Positions 32,836 through 46,421 of a DNA stretch of 64,000 bases are shown in pieces. Both the position numbers and the translations under genes were made by a program. Positions within the stretch are counted from its first letter, which is position 1; every line of letters starts with the position of its first letter. The notes under the pieces are model-generated. The model saw only the letters and a program-made list of their open reading frames with translations, was not told the DNA's origin and did no database searches. The DNA comes from Tetracentron sinense (lineage: Eukaryota; Streptophyta; Magnoliopsida; Trochodendrales; Trochodendraceae), in the NCBI GenBank assembly GCA_015143295.1, contig CM026570.1:20591250-20655249 (forward strand), written 5' to 3'.

Positions 32836-34131
32836 ATCTCCCACTTGCCCTAAAAGTCACTATGACAGATTTCAATCACATACTATCTAAGTCTGTTACA
32901 AATACTTTATCTGATAAAGCTTTAGTCATTAGGTCAGCAACATTAAGTTAAGACCTAATCTTTGTAACTAAGATGTCTTGCCTTTTAATAATCTCATTAA
33001 TGAGATGGTACTTCCTCTCCACAGAAATCTTTAGTTTAAAAAGTAAGCATATAATCCCTAGTCATTTTCAGGTATTTCATGATGTGCTTCACAGAAGTCC
33101 AATGACTGACTCCTGGATTGCTTTAGAACCGACTTAAAACTCCCACTATATAATAGATATCTGGTCTAGTACAAAACATGGCATATATGAGGCTCCCAAC
33201 TGCTGAAGTATATGGGCACCTCTTCATCTGCTCGATCTCATCAGTTGACATAGGAGCCATCTTTTTAGACAAAGTAACACCATGTCTAAAAGGAATGAGG
33301 GTTGTCTTACAATCACTCATACTGTACCTTGACAAAATCTTGTCAATGTAGGAAGTTTGGCTTAATCCCAACATCCGGCATTTTCTATCTCTTAGAATAT
33401 TTATCTCGAGAATATAGGATGTCTCTCCCAAGTCTTTCATTGAGAAATGCTGAGAAAGCTAAATCTTGACTAATGACAACATCCCTACATCATTCCCAAT
33501 GAGTAAGATGTCATCTACATAGAAAATGAGGTATACTACCGCCCTACCACTATCATTCTTGAAAATCTAAGTTCTTTTGGAATCCAAATTCATTGATCGA
33601 AAGATCAAATCTTTGGTTCTAGCTTCTAGAAGCTTGATTCAAATCATATATTGACTTATTTAGCTTGCATACCATGTTATCCTGGTTAGGAGCAATGAAG
33701 CCCTCAGGTTGCTTCATATAGATGCCTTCTTCTAACATTCCATTTAGGAAAGTAGTTTTATCATCCAATTTTCATATCTCATAGTCATGGTGTGCAGCTA
33801 TAGCTAGCAATATTCGGATGGATTTGAGCATAGCTACTGGTGAAAAGCTATCCTCATAATCAACTCATTGAATTTGAGTGTAATCTTTTGCAACAAGTCT
33901 TGCTTTATAGGTCTTCACGTTTCCATTGACACCCTTCTTCCTTTTGTAAATCCATTTGCATTCAATGGGCCTTATACCATCTGGTGGATTTACTAAAGTT
34001 CAGACGCCGTTGTCATACATGGATTCTATTTCAGCATTCATGGCTTTATTCTATTGAGATGCATCTACATTTAATGTAGCTTCTCGATAAGTATTAGGAT
34101 CTATAACCTCATCATCAGGGGTGAAAGTATG
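32836..34131 (-). pseudogene. Copia reverse transcriptase/RNase H remnant (outer element)
   Basis: The minus strand starts DPNTYREA just after the nested insertion and continues with MNAEIESMYDN, CKWIYKRKKGVNG and KARLVAKDYTQ (reverse transcriptase N-part). A long clean frame at 33440-33123 follows (MKDLGETSYILEINILRDRK, CTRPDIYYIVGVLSRF). RNase H traces (KYHLINEIIKRQDI, NVADLMTKALS) end near 32900. Several stops (for example at SQ*NKA and TQIQ*VD) and a damaged active-site region near 33500 make it non-functional. Confidence 0.85.
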
Positions 34132-36296
34132 CATTTTTTTAATTTTAAGAAAAACAGTTCTTCGGGGGCATACATCGAATACCAAGATCTGACTAAGATT
34201 CTAATTGATTTTATTCAATAAATGTTAAAATAACATTCACCTTTGAGACTTTGAAATTGTTATGTCAAACAACATAAGAACAGTACTCGCAAAACTTCAC
34301 AAGTGTCAAGTCTCCTTCGCAATCCACACAAACCTTCTTCTTCCTATAAAGCTTTCTCTAATGGAAGCAAATGGCCCGTCCAAATTTCCAGCTCTAGGAT
34401 CTTGAAATAAAGATCTAATCTTTATTATCAAGAATTCTTTCTTGATTAACAAGATCCTTGATATTCTTTCTTCTTTATTTTCATACTAGAAAACAAAAAT
34501 AGAAGAAGAAAAGCGGGAGAGGTGACCGTACACCTTTGAGGGGAGAGAGAGGGGCGTGAGGTATTGAGGGAGGGAGAGAAGGATTAAAATTTCTAGAATT
34601 TTTAATTGTCCTTACAATGGTGGACGTCCAACCCTTATATATAGATCAATCTTGGATCTTATCCTTATCCTAATCCAATTAGGATATCCTCAATTTGTTT
34701 CCTTTCTTGATATCTCTTAATTAATTAGGATTAATCAAGATAGAAACTAACCTTATCCATTAGAGTCCAACTAATCTTATCCTTATCCTAATCCAATTAA
34801 GATTCCTTGATTAGCAAGAAACTAATAGAATCCTTGTCCAACAAGGAATCTTTAATTAGTAACTAACTCTAACTAACTAACTAACCTTATCCAATAAGGA
34901 TATTAGTTATTAGAAACTAATTAAAAATAATAACAATTATTATTCTCTCATGGAGTGGGCGTCCCACCCTAGGTGGGTCCCACCCTACACGCCATCTAGG
35001 GTATTAAACCCTTTTTAGTCACTTTAATTATTCTTTTAAAATAATCCCCAATGGGTCCTACCCATTTAGTTTTTCACATCCAATGTGATTCCACATTTTA
35101 GAGCTTCACTATACCATATAGTGATTACTTAGAGAAATTAATTAATAATTAATTTAAATACTGTAAGAAGGTCCTTGTGTGTGAGATCTAAAAGGATCTC
35201 CTATTTCCGGTTGTAGGACCAAGTACTCAACCTTTTGGTTAAAGCATTGTTACTAGGAAACACATTTCCTAAAACTCCATTAGGATCATAAAATGTTATC
35301 TAAGTCCCTGGACTTCCACCAATCACAATAATGTCCATTAACACAATGTGACTAACCTCCAGAAATTAGAGAATTGCTTGTAAGTACCATCTCATAATAT
35401 ATTTACAAATAAATTCTTCCACATTCCGATATCACTTGTAAGCTTCCGGGATTGGAACAATTCCACTGTCTAGTCCCTACCTTATAAATAGAACCCTTTC
35501 TCATGATCACTTTTTCATTGAACTGAACCTCCAAAACACTTTTAAAAAAGCATTAGAAAAGAACTGACATATATATATTTATATATACTTTTTCATATTG
35601 AAAATATCAACTTTGATAAAGACCACTTTACCGAAAAACACCAGTACTGGATTTAACAGTTCAGTTCAATAAGTATCACCTAGATATCAGTATCTCCAAT
35701 TAAGGAGTTGTGGATTCTTTAGTGAGTGTTTACATATTTCTTCAAACATTGTGTACATGACCCAACGTACCTGGAGTTAGTCCTGTGTATTGGACATTGC
35801 CGATTGACACATCAAAGCCATATAGACAAATATTTAAGAAGATGTTAACCTCTTAGGTCTAAGGACAATTTTTCGAATGGAAAACCCTACTATAGTCTGA
35901 CAGTGTATTCCATAGGGTATCCACTAGTGACCCCGTTCAGTATTATGTACTTGCTATATACACTCACATGTTAGTCAAGAGTCACCAATCTTTGTGAATG
36001 AGATTCATCACACTATCTCATAAAACTATACATGTGCAAGCCATGATGAAGTACGGCCACCAACCAGTACTCTAGAGGCTTCATACAATATTAGGTTTAC
36101 AAGGAACCGGAAAATCATATCTCCTCACAACCTTTGCATGATTTTCCTATAATGTTACCTATGAAACTTTATGTCTTCATCATATGAGACAGTAAATAAT
36201 ATAAATACCCTTTATAGTTGGTTGTGTGAATGTGATGCTTATCTAGTCAACATAGTAAAGTCTCTTATTGGCTTTTGAGGGCATATATGTCTAACA
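34132..36296 (-). repeat. 3' LTR of the nested copia-type element
   Basis: 2165 bp, nearly identical to 41861-44043 apart from scattered substitutions and small indels. There is an extra TTTTAATTTTAAG stretch near 34140 and a shorter TA run near 35572. Confidence 0.85.
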
Positions 36297-39200
36297 ATCT
36301 CCCACTTGCACTTCAAGCCAATTAGATGTAATGCCCATCTTCTCAGTGATGTTTCTCAAACACCACCTGAAGCATAACTTAATATACATGGGTCTGTCAT
36401 GTCTTTTTTTCCACAACTGTTGTAGTAATGCTATACTACCTACAACTCTTGCAGATTTATTATCAATAACCACAGTCTTAAAAGACTAAACAAAAATGAT
36501 ATTGTCCAAGTGTCATTTTCAAAAGTTAACACGCTTGTGCTTTACCATTGTACAATAATCCGGACTAATCTAACCAATATCTTATCACATCAACATGTGA
36601 TGAATATTCGGTCTAGTACAAGTATTCTGTTTCATGATATCACATATTTAAGAGAAACAGATTCCATTCCATAAAGGTAGAAACTCTTTTCTTGGAATCT
36701 TACTTGCACAAAAACATGATTGTTATTGGGAGAATAACAATATCATTTTCCTTTTGTCTCTAAACCATTTAGGATTAAGAAAACATGTTGTCAAAGTTTT
36801 TGTCCTTCATTGCAAAATTGCTAGATCAAATCTAAGAGAAGAATAATATTCATACTTCATTCACAATGAAAAGAATATTATCTTTACATAGAGTTAGGAA
36901 AGTAATCATGCTCCCACTAACTAATTTGCACACAAAGGATACTTTCATTCTTAGATGAAAATCAAACAGTTTGATTACTTCATCAGAATAAAAGTTAGTC
37001 CAACTACAAATTCTGGGACCTGTGGGTTCTAGTGTACTATTTAGGTATAGTGAGAGTAGAGAGTTGATCTCTATCAATTCTCATAATTATCGGTCTACTG
37101 GGCTTCCGCTTCTAGAACAATTCTAAATTCAGTTTCTCTTCAAGGAAATTAAACTTGCATTCTTGTTTAGAAACATCTTTGTTTATTTAGGAATAGAGAC
37201 TAAATGTCTCTAATGCGAATCCCAAGCTCATCTTCCATCGAATCATATCCAATATAATTCGATTTAACAACACCATTATGCTATGGTTTGTTATGGGAAT
37301 TATCTTAGACAAGATGTAATGAGAGTAAATTATAAAATTTCTATTAAGAGGTACTCTTCTCAATCATGGAAGACTTACCTAGCTGTTTCTTTATTTCAAT
37401 GTAGAATTCCTTGAACTTTTCAAAGAGGTGAAATAAAGTTAGCTATCTGTTAATGAAAGATTCATATGGTTACGATCATCCAACTTTTGTCCCATTCCCA
37501 AGTAGAAGTTTTATCTACTCGGATTTCTCCTTCTCCTGAACAAACATGCAACTATTGCACTTATACAAGGTCATACCAAGCATTAGGAGCTGGAGGTTCC
37601 AACAATTAAGTTGGACTTGATGAGTATACAAGCTAGACAATCCTTCCAAAAGTTTGTCCTGTATCCAATGACTAATTGCTTCACTATGAAGCACAATCCT
37701 TATATTTTCCTTTCTTCTCAGAAGAGCCCTTGTCCATACTACCAGAATATATTTCCAATGGAAAATCTTGGATTTCATTCCTTTGCATAAATGCTCGAGA
37801 TTTAGAAAATCCAACTCTTTTGAACATCTTTGCAAGTAGCATTGAACTCTTTAAAGGTTCTTAGCCATATGCAACATGTGGGATTTCAGACAATCTGATT
37901 TCCTACTTGTTCAACATAACCATATTAAAGGACTCTAGGAGTTTGTCAAGGATCATATCCTCTAATCCCATAAATTTATCTCAATTTATCTCAGCACTAA
38001 GAATTGGGATTTATGAATCCAATGATCTCTATCATATTCTTTGTGACTGGGTTTCCTTAGTCAACTTGGTGTCCACTTGTCCTTTTATATACTAAGTTGC
38101 CTAGTAGCCCTATTGTATTCAATAAACATCTCAAATGAGATTTAACATTAGTAGTGAGAACTTAGGCAATTCTCTAGATAGTAAGCACAAACTTGAGATT
38201 CCTTTTCTATTCCAAACACTTTGAATTGGTCAAGAGATTCTCATTAAAGACTTGATAAGGTGGTTATAAAATGACATGACAATAAAAACATCATAATATT
38301 TCACACATTATAATATCATTAGATCAGGGCTTTCAATCTTTGATGAAATTGCTCATCATTTAGTCAAATTTCATAGACCCCTCAATCTATAAAATTAGAA
38401 AATATGTTACTTCATATTTCTGGTGAGCATTGGGTGCCTTATAATATATATGTAATCTTCCATGCTAGGATAGTATTACATATCTACTATAAGGTGGATA
38501 GTAGCTATCCATCACTGAATATCTCATGCATAACTCCTTATGTTAATCAGTGATTCCTAATTTTCTTCTGACCTCCAAGGACAACATGACTGTCACTGTG
38601 TCAGCCGTCATGTTCCTTGGTTAAGTAAAACCCATTATTCTCGGTTGTCATATGATCAAGTAGGAATATGCCCCCATTCTAGTAGACACTCTCTATCAGG
38701 CTATACACATTTCTATCTACTATAGAATAAAGCACTAGGAGTTTAATTTAGACTGAATGATGTCTGATTCCTGCGAGAGAGACAAGACTCGAGCTAATTA
38801 ATTCATAGACTTATTAATAATGGAAAGTCATATCGGAACATTATCTCGTAGGATAAATTAGCCCATTTAATTCACTTAATATTTTTCTTGAGGGAATACA
38901 GAATATTATGAACAAATTATACATCTACTGCATATATAAAAAGCATTCACAATATTTATCATTGTATCACATGAATAAAACAATAGACAAAATCATCATA
39001 TGATAATAAATCAAATTTTGTTTAATTAGATCAAACTAATTCCAATGAACTCCCACTAGTCCCAAAAATCTTAATGAATCTAATCTGAGGGTACAAAGGT
39101 CATTTTTAACATAGGTGGACTTTAAATGGTTCATTCATCCATATGATGGACCATTGGTCATACCAAGTATCATGAGCCCAAAATAATAATTTTAAAGTGT

Positions 39201-39977
39201 CCATGTCCATCACTAAAGCCCAAATGTCAAAATGGACTATATTATCCTTTAATTCTCTACGAATTATTTTTAACACATTAGGGTTCACCAACCCTAAGTC
39301 TAAAAGAAATTATGGGAGTCTTTAAACAACTCTCTAAGACCTCTACTAGGGTCTATAAGTGTCACTCAAGTACTTTCCATAATCGTGAATATTGCTAGCT
39401 TACATCTATACTAATTAAGACACAATTATCTCATAATCATGCAAGTAACATATTCCATGTAAAAATTTCAACATGGACTACATGCATCACGTCCAAAAGG
39501 GCTATAATAATGTGATTTATTTAAACATAAACTTTTTATGTTTCAACAAAACACATATTGAGGGGTTTAATCCAATTATCCAAAATTTGCACAAAAACGA
39601 TAATCACATTATCACAAGGGTTATGGACTTTTCTAAGCAATTAAAAGCTATAACAAATCATTACATGAAATACATAATATAGCCACACAATGGGTACATA
39701 TGATCATGCTATCTTAGAAATTCTACAATTACTCTTGTAGAACGTCCTCCAAGATTTATTCTTCATGCGATCACCATCATCTTCGAACTTCAATACGATT
39801 TTTTCAAAGAAAAATCAGCAACTCCTAATACTAAAATTACATCATATTCAAAATAAGAAACCTTGAGAAACCACCCAAAATAGGATCCTCAAGGAGAGTA
39901 CAACCCATAAGAAAGAGAAAAGAATAGAGGGAGAAGAAGGCATGATCATGGAACCCATCCACCATTCAACAAGAATA

Positions 39978-39980
<3 letters not shown>

Positions 39981-40014
<34 letters not shown>
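39981..40014. repeat. (AT)n microsatellite
   Basis: About 17 uninterrupted AT units inside the nested element's non-coding interior. Confidence 0.95.
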
Positions 40015-40017
<3 letters not shown>

Positions 40018-40236
40018 CTATTCATCAACTATAAATAATAACATGGCATGACAAATTAGTTAGAAAGTCCATAACCTCAACAAGGGTTTTGCTAACCTTA
40101 GAGAAACTCTTTCCCATATGGTTAAGGCCTCTATTAACATTTAATAGAAAAACCCTAGAGCAAAGAAAGCAAGCATGTTAAGAATGAATTCTTAGGGTTT
40201 TAGATCATCATTAAAAGAAAATAATTTTCCTTTACC

Positions 40237-40379
40237 CTATGTTTGGTTGTCGAGAAAATAAGTAAAAACATGGAAAAGAAAAGAAAATTAGACAAAACTC
40301 AACTACAAATTGTATTAAAAATCCAAAATTTTCTGTTCTTTTCCATGTTTTCATCAATTTTCTCGGCAACCAAACATAG
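40237..40379. mobile_element. Foldback MITE (CTATGTTTGG ends)
   Basis: Arms CTATGTTTGGTTGTCGAGAA and, reversed, CTATGTTTGGTTGCCGAGAA continue into AACATGGAAAAGAAAA-type arms. It is 143 bp with no coding capacity and inserted in the nested element's interior. The target duplication is unclear, so the superfamily is left open. Confidence 0.8.
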
Positions 40380-41860
40380 CATTAATGTTTGGGAAATCAT
40401 TGAGAGAAACAATTTCTCTAAGATTTAATGTAACCCTAAAATTCATCGTAACATTCCTCAATTGATAAACAAATAGAAAACACCATATTAAATTCGGCGA
40501 GGCTAGGGATCTAATCCGTTCCATATTATTTTGATCTAATAACTATTAAAAGACCAAAATAAAAATCAGCAAATTGCTAATTTTTAATATCACCTTATAT
40601 TGATTCTAAAATTAAATTCAAAATCAATAATAGATGAATTCAAAATTTTTCATAAGGGCCAACTACTTTGGGGATTATTTGATTTAACAATTAAATAAAA
40701 TAATATCTTCAATTATAGTATTAAATGTCCATAAGAGTAATTGATCTCTATCAATTAAAATTCACTTGAGATAAAACGTTGTATCTCAACTAATGGCATT
40801 TATGTAATTACTTGATTAACTATTAATCAAATAAAAACTTATAAATACTATGTAGCTGGTAATTCTAAGCACATGTAATTGATCCAAATCAACTATAATA
40901 ATTATGGTACTATTCCCATAAAATTTTTAGAGAATCATAAAGGATATCATAATTAACATTTAATTAAATGATAGCCCGTGGACTCGAAGTAGATAATTAA
41001 ACAATTTAATTAAATCTCAGTCCATGCTCTCGAATCAAATAATTAAACTATTTAATTAATTGATAGCCTATTAAATGATTTAATAGCATCCCATGCTCTC
41101 AAATCAAATAATGGAATTTAGGAAAAATTTGAAAGCCTCTTAGAAAATTAATTTAGAAAACTCCTTTTCCCGCTTTAGATTTTCGACTCAAGTTTTGACC
41201 CTCAAAATGATTGATTCTGGAAACACTTTCTTCACGAAAGTTGTAGATCTTTTCGACGGCTTCAAAACGATGTATTGACAGACCTAGATCGGACTTACGA
41301 TCATAAAGTTATGGTTGAAATACCAAAACTATATCAATTCTCCTAATCAAATACAAATCCGAAAATCCATGAATCAATTTTAATCGAAATAAGCTTTAAT
41401 CTCCAAGAACTCTTAAGCAAGGGTGTCAAACACCATTCGATTTATTAATTAACATTTAATAAATGAAATCTTATCTATATATGCTGGCCGAAATATCAAT
41501 GGGTATCTAAGTGGTCTAAATGAAAGGGAAAACTTGCCCTGGGCTCTCAAGAGGATCTCCAAATCCTTAAGGGCTATAACCAAATTTATATCTCTATATA
41601 CCTATCCCTATTAGAATTAAGAGAGGTTTTGAAATAATCCAAAACTGAAATTAGTATCACACTAATTTCTAACGGCTTGATTACTCCCTCAATAACTAGA
41701 GGGGGATCTCTTAACCCTATTAATGATTATCCAATAATCAAGAATCTAGAAGATTGATTCATTAGGTGACCAAAATTCATAGGAGAGTTAATCTTGATAT
41801 AATTAAAATTTGATTATACAATAAAATCTAAGAGAAGCATAGCCATGACTCTGATACCAT

Positions 41861-44043
41861 TGAAAGTATGCATCTGAAAAACAGTTCTTGGGGGGGCATA
41901 CATTGAATCCCAAGATCTGACTAAGATTCTAATTGATTTTATTCAATGAATGTTGAAATAACATTCATCATTGCGAATTTGAAATTGTTAAGTCAAATCC
42001 ACATAAGAACAGTACTCGCAAAACTTCGCAAGTGTCAAGTCTCCGTCGCAATCCACACGAACCTTCTTTTTCCTTTAAAGCTTTCTCTAATAGAAGCTAA
42101 TGATCCTTCCAAATTTCCGGCTCTAGTATCTTGAAATAAAGATCCAATCTTAATTATCAAGAACTCTTTCTTGATTAACAAGATCCTTGATATTCTTTCT
42201 TCTTTATTTTCAAACTAGAAAACAAAAATAGAAGAAGAAAAGCGGGAGAGGTGACCGTACACCTTTGAGGGGAGAGAGAGGGGCGTGAGGTATTGAGGGA
42301 GGGAGAGAATGATTAAAAATTCTAGAATTTTTAATTGTCCTTACAATGGTGGACGTCCAACCCTTATATATAGATCCATCTTGGATCTTATCCTTACCCT
42401 AATCCAATTAGGATATCCTCAATTTGTTTCCTTTCTTGATATCTCCTAATCAATTAGGATTAATCAAGATAGAAACTAACCTTATTCATTAGTGTCCAAC
42501 TAATCTTATCATTATCCTAATCTAATTAGGATTCCTTGATTAGCAAGAAACTAATAGAATCCTTATCCAACAAGGAGTCTTTAATTAGTAACTAACTCTA
42601 ACTAACAAACTAACCTTATCCAATAAGGATATTAGTTATTAGAAACTAATTAAAAATAATAAAAATTATTATTCCCTCATGGAGTGGGTGTCCTACCCTA
42701 GGTGGTTCCCACCCCACACGCCCTCTAGGGTATTAAACCCTTTTTGGTCAATTCAATTATTCTTTTAAAATAATCCCCAATGGGTCCTACCCATTTATTT
42801 TTCACATCTAATGTGATTCCACCTTTTAGAGCTTCACTATACCATATAGTGATTCCTTAGAGAAATTAATTAATTTAATTAATAATTAAATTAAATACTT
42901 TAAGAAGGTCCTTGTGTGTGAGATCTAAAGGGATCTCCTATTTCCAGTTGTGGGACCAAGTACTCAACCTTTTGGTTAAAGCATTGTTACTAGAAAACAC
43001 TTTTCCTAAAACTCCATTAGGATCATAGAATGTTATCTAAGTCCCTAGACTTTCACCTATCACAATAATGTCCATTAAAACAATGTGACTAACCTCTAGA
43101 AATTAGAGAATTGCTTGTAAGTACCATCTCACAATATATTTACAAATAAATCCTTCAACATTCTGATATCACTTGTAAGCTTCCAGGATTGGAACAATTC
43201 TACTATCTAGTCCCTAGCTTATAAATAGAACCATTTCTCATGATTACTTTTTCATTGAACTGAACCTCCAAAACACTTTTGAAGAAACATTAGAAAAGAA
43301 GTGACACACATATATATATATATATATATACTTTTCCATATTGAAAATATCAACTTTGATAAAGACCATTTTACCGAAAAGCACCCATACTGGAGTTAAC
43401 AGTTTAGTTCCTTAAGTATCTCCTTGATATCATTATCTCTAATTAAGGAGTTGTGGATTCTGTATTGAGTGTTTACACACTTCTCCAAACATTGTGTACA
43501 TGACCCAACGTACCCGGAGTTTGTCCTGTGTATTGGATATTGCTGATTGGCACATCAAAGCCATGCATATAGACAAATATTTGAGAAGATGTTAAGCTCT
43601 CAGGTCTAAGGACAATTTGTCGAATGGATAACCCTAATACAATCTGACTGTGTATTCCATAGGGTATCCACTAATGACCCCGTTCAGTATTATGTACTTG
43701 CTACATATACTCACATGTTAGTCAAGAGTCACCATTCTCTGTGAATGAGATTCATCACACTATCTCATAAAACTACACATGTGCAAGGCATGATGAAGTA
43801 CAACGCCCAACTAGTACTCTAGAGGCTTCGAATAATATTAGGTTTACAAAGAACCAGAAAATCATATCTCCTCGCAACCTTTGTACGATTTTCCTACAAT
43901 GTTACCTATGGAACTTTATGTCTTCATCATATGAGACAGTAATTAATATAAATACCATTTATAGTTGGTTGTATGAATGTGATGCTTCTCTAGTCGACAT
44001 AGAAAAGTCTCTTATTGGCTTTTGAGGGCATATATGTCCAACA
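41861..44043 (-). repeat. 5' LTR of the nested copia-type element
   Basis: 2183 bp, TG...CA on the minus strand, followed inward by the initiator-Met primer site. It holds a TA microsatellite near 43310-43330 that is shorter in the partner LTR. Confidence 0.85.
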
Positions 44044-44048
44044 ATGGG

Positions 44049-45380
44049 TAACTAGATAAACCTCATTATTGTAATATTGAAGTTTATCTGGTGGTCTAGA
44101 AACTCTTTCAGACCTTCTCAGTGGAATTGAATTAGAAGAGTCTATAGTTGAAGAATTAGGTTCATTTAAGACATTGGTTGTGTTGTCTTTCATCTCATGA
44201 AATTCAACATTTTTAAAAAGATCTATTTCTTCCTCCAAGAAGGTGGCATGATTCCTAACAACAATTGTTTGGTCTGCCTTGGAGTAGAAATAGAAACCCT
44301 TAGTTTCCTTTGGATACCCTACCAAATTTCATTTTTCTGTTCTAGATTCCAACTCAATAGGTTTGAGCTTGCAAACATGCACAGGACAACTCCATACCCT
44401 TAGATGTTGTGAACTAGGTTTTCGCCCAGTTCACAATTCATAGGGTGTAACCGGTATAGATTTAGAAGGAACCCAGTTTAGAATATAAATGGCCGTTTGT
44501 AAAACATACCCCTAAAGATAGGAAGGTACATCGACATGGCTCATCATAGAACGAACCATATCTAATATGGTCCAGTTTCTTCTTTCAGAAACACTATTCT
44601 ATTGAGGTGAGACAAGACTTGACCATTGTGAGACAATCCCATTATCCCTTAAGTTATCTATAAAATTGTTGGTGAGGTATTCACAACCTCGATCTGATCG
44701 AAGTGTCTTAATGGATTTGTCTGTTTGATTCTCAACTTCTAATCTGAATTCTTTGAACTTTTCAAAAGTATCAGATTTGTGTTGCATCGATCAAATAGAC
44801 ATATCCATATCTAGAATAGTCATCGGTAAATGTGACAAAATACCGATATTGCCCTTGTGCAACAATATTAAATGGACCACATACATCACTATGTATGAGT
44901 CTCAACTTTTCTTCAGTACTTCCTACCTTTATAGGGTAAGGCTTCTTGGTCATCTTCCCTTCGAGACATGACTCGCAAGTAGGGAGTGGTTCTACCTTGA
45001 GAAATTCAAGGAGACCATATTTTACCAACCTCTTGATCCTATCAAGATTAATGTGACCAAGTCTCTTATGCCAAAGATAAGTTGACTCTATGCAATGTCT
45101 CTTCATTCCAGACATTCTAGATGATGAGGCATTGTCACTTTGCAGACTTTTATTATTTATCAAAGGAAATATTAAATATAGACCGTTGATAAGATTACCA
45201 GTAATTAAGACGATTCCATCTTTCTTAATTTCAACTATTGAATTAAAAATGACTGAGAAACCACAATTTAAAAGTCTTGAAACTGAAATCAAATTCCTGT
45301 GTGCACTAGGCACATAAAAATAGTCATCTAAAACTAAAGTCTTTCCTTGAGGTAAATTAAGAGTAAATACGTCTATTGAC
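44049..45380 (-). pseudogene. Copia integrase remnant (outer element)
   Basis: Minus-strand order: a pre-integrase zinc segment (LWHKRLGHINLDRI, then CESCLEG), the integrase core start (IHSDVCGPFN, FTDDYSRYGYVYL), a second core part (IKTLRSDRGCEYLT) and the C-terminal region (LVGYPKETKGFYFYSKADQ, LRRSERVSRPP). Frames are separated by stops near 44770 and 44600 and by W-to-stop changes. The region ends where the nested element was inserted at 44043. Confidence 0.9.
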
Positions 45381-45423
45381 TTAACTGCAACATTTGCACC
45401 CGAGCCAACTTTAAGTTTCTGCT

Positions 45424-45512
45424 CCTATCTGGTCGGCTTTCTGATTTCCTTGAATCTCTGCAAATAATTGCAAACATATATCGTGGATCCAGAATCCACG
45501 CACCATGAATTA
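45424..45512 (-). pseudogene. Copia aspartic protease remnant (outer element)
   Basis: The minus strand reads CVDSGSTIYVCNYLQRFKEI. DSGST is the active-site motif of copia proteases. A TAG follows at KPTR*, so the frame is broken. It lies between gag and integrase, as expected. Confidence 0.75.
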
Positions 45513-45589
45513 GGGGGATCATCCAGAAAGTTTGACTCAACAGTAATTAGTACTTCAAAGCATCTCATATCTTAAGTACCGGTGCCACC

Positions 45590-46421
45590 ATTCTTAAGAG
45601 TTGCGAGGTAAGTCCTACAGTTCCTCTTCAATTGGCCTATCTTGCCACAGTGGCCCTTGCCTTTGTTATCATTGCCAACATCTCATGAAGAACCTTTGAC
45701 AACTTTTGCCTAACCCCTGTTGTCTTTAAGCTTCCCTTTACCCTTCTTCATTTTCTTAAACTTTTTATTTCACTTGGAGGTATCAGGTTTATCGACAATT
45801 AAAGTTAATTTCATACTTTGTTGACTTTTTGATAAAATCTTTTACAACCACCAGTGAGTTTATAAGCTCACTAAGTGGCATTTCACTATTGTTCATGTTA
45901 TAATTTAACACGAACGTATTGAAGGACGAAGGGAATGACTACAGAACTGTATCAACTTGAGTGATGACGTCCATCTCTCCACTAAGAATTTCCAGTTCAT
46001 TCAATAGGCCCATCATCTTTATGATGTGCTCTCTGACTGGAGTTCCCTCAACCATCTTGGTGTTAACAAGGGTTTTCAACTTTATTTTTTGAGCTGGACG
46101 ATTTTGATCATCAAACATCTCTTGTAGGTTTTGCAAAATGTCATATGCTTTATCCATGTGTTCATGTTGGCTTTGCAAAATGTTAGACATCGAAGCCAGA
46201 ATGTATCACTTGGTCATCTGATTGGATCTCTCCCAATGCTCCAACTCAGCCTTTTGGGCCGGTGATGCATCATCAGGAATCTCGGGTTTAGGTGTCTTAA
46301 GACACAGGTCAAGGTTGTTTGTGAGAAATACAATTCTAATTTTTATTTTTCAGTTAACATAGTTTGTTCCAACTAACTTTTCATCCCTTAAAATTTCAGT
46401 TAAAGGGTGAAGGCCTGTCAT
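45590..46421 (-). pseudogene. Copia gag remnant (outer element)
   Basis: From ATG at 46421-46419: MTGLHPLTEILRDEKLVGTN, then an in-frame TGA, NNLDLCLKTPKPEIPDD, another TGA (MTK*YIL), and the capsid segment MSNILQSQHEHMDKAYDILQ through MGLLNELEILSGEMD (46190-45939). A degenerate zinc knuckle (HCGKIGQLKRNC, about 45630) follows, in which the zinc-binding His is Gln. This is the UBN2-type copia gag order. Non-functional. Confidence 0.85.

Larger units (their letters stand above)
36297..41860 (-). pseudogene. Internal region of the nested element, heavily decayed copia pol
   Basis: The only recognisable coding traces are next to the 3' LTR on the minus strand: FRWCLRNITEKMGITSNW (to 36297), a CTRPNIHH word (about 36600) and VSGSMITFLTLCKDNILFI at 36850-36920, which resembles the copia reverse transcriptase segment around the YVDD active site (here CKDN, so dead). 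From about 38000 to 41860 I see only AT-rich non-coding DNA and no gag or integrase. The element may have been a non-autonomous derivative moved by proteins from relatives. Frames at 37515-37835 and 37676-37864 have no domain. Confidence 0.6.
34132..44043 (-). mobile_element. Nested copia-type LTR element
   Basis: A 9.9-kb element inside the outer copia pol. Minus-strand 5' LTR 44043-41861, primer site TGGTATCAGAG beside 41860, and a 5.6-kb internal region. A polypurine tract (AAGTGGGAGAT) then precedes the 3' LTR 36296-34132. LTR ends are TGTTAGACATATATGCC and GCATACTTTCA. Flanks AGGGG and ATGGG match at 4 of 5 bases, a probable target duplication. The reading frame of the host copia resumes across it (VYLVT to DEVIDP). 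Confidence 0.85.
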
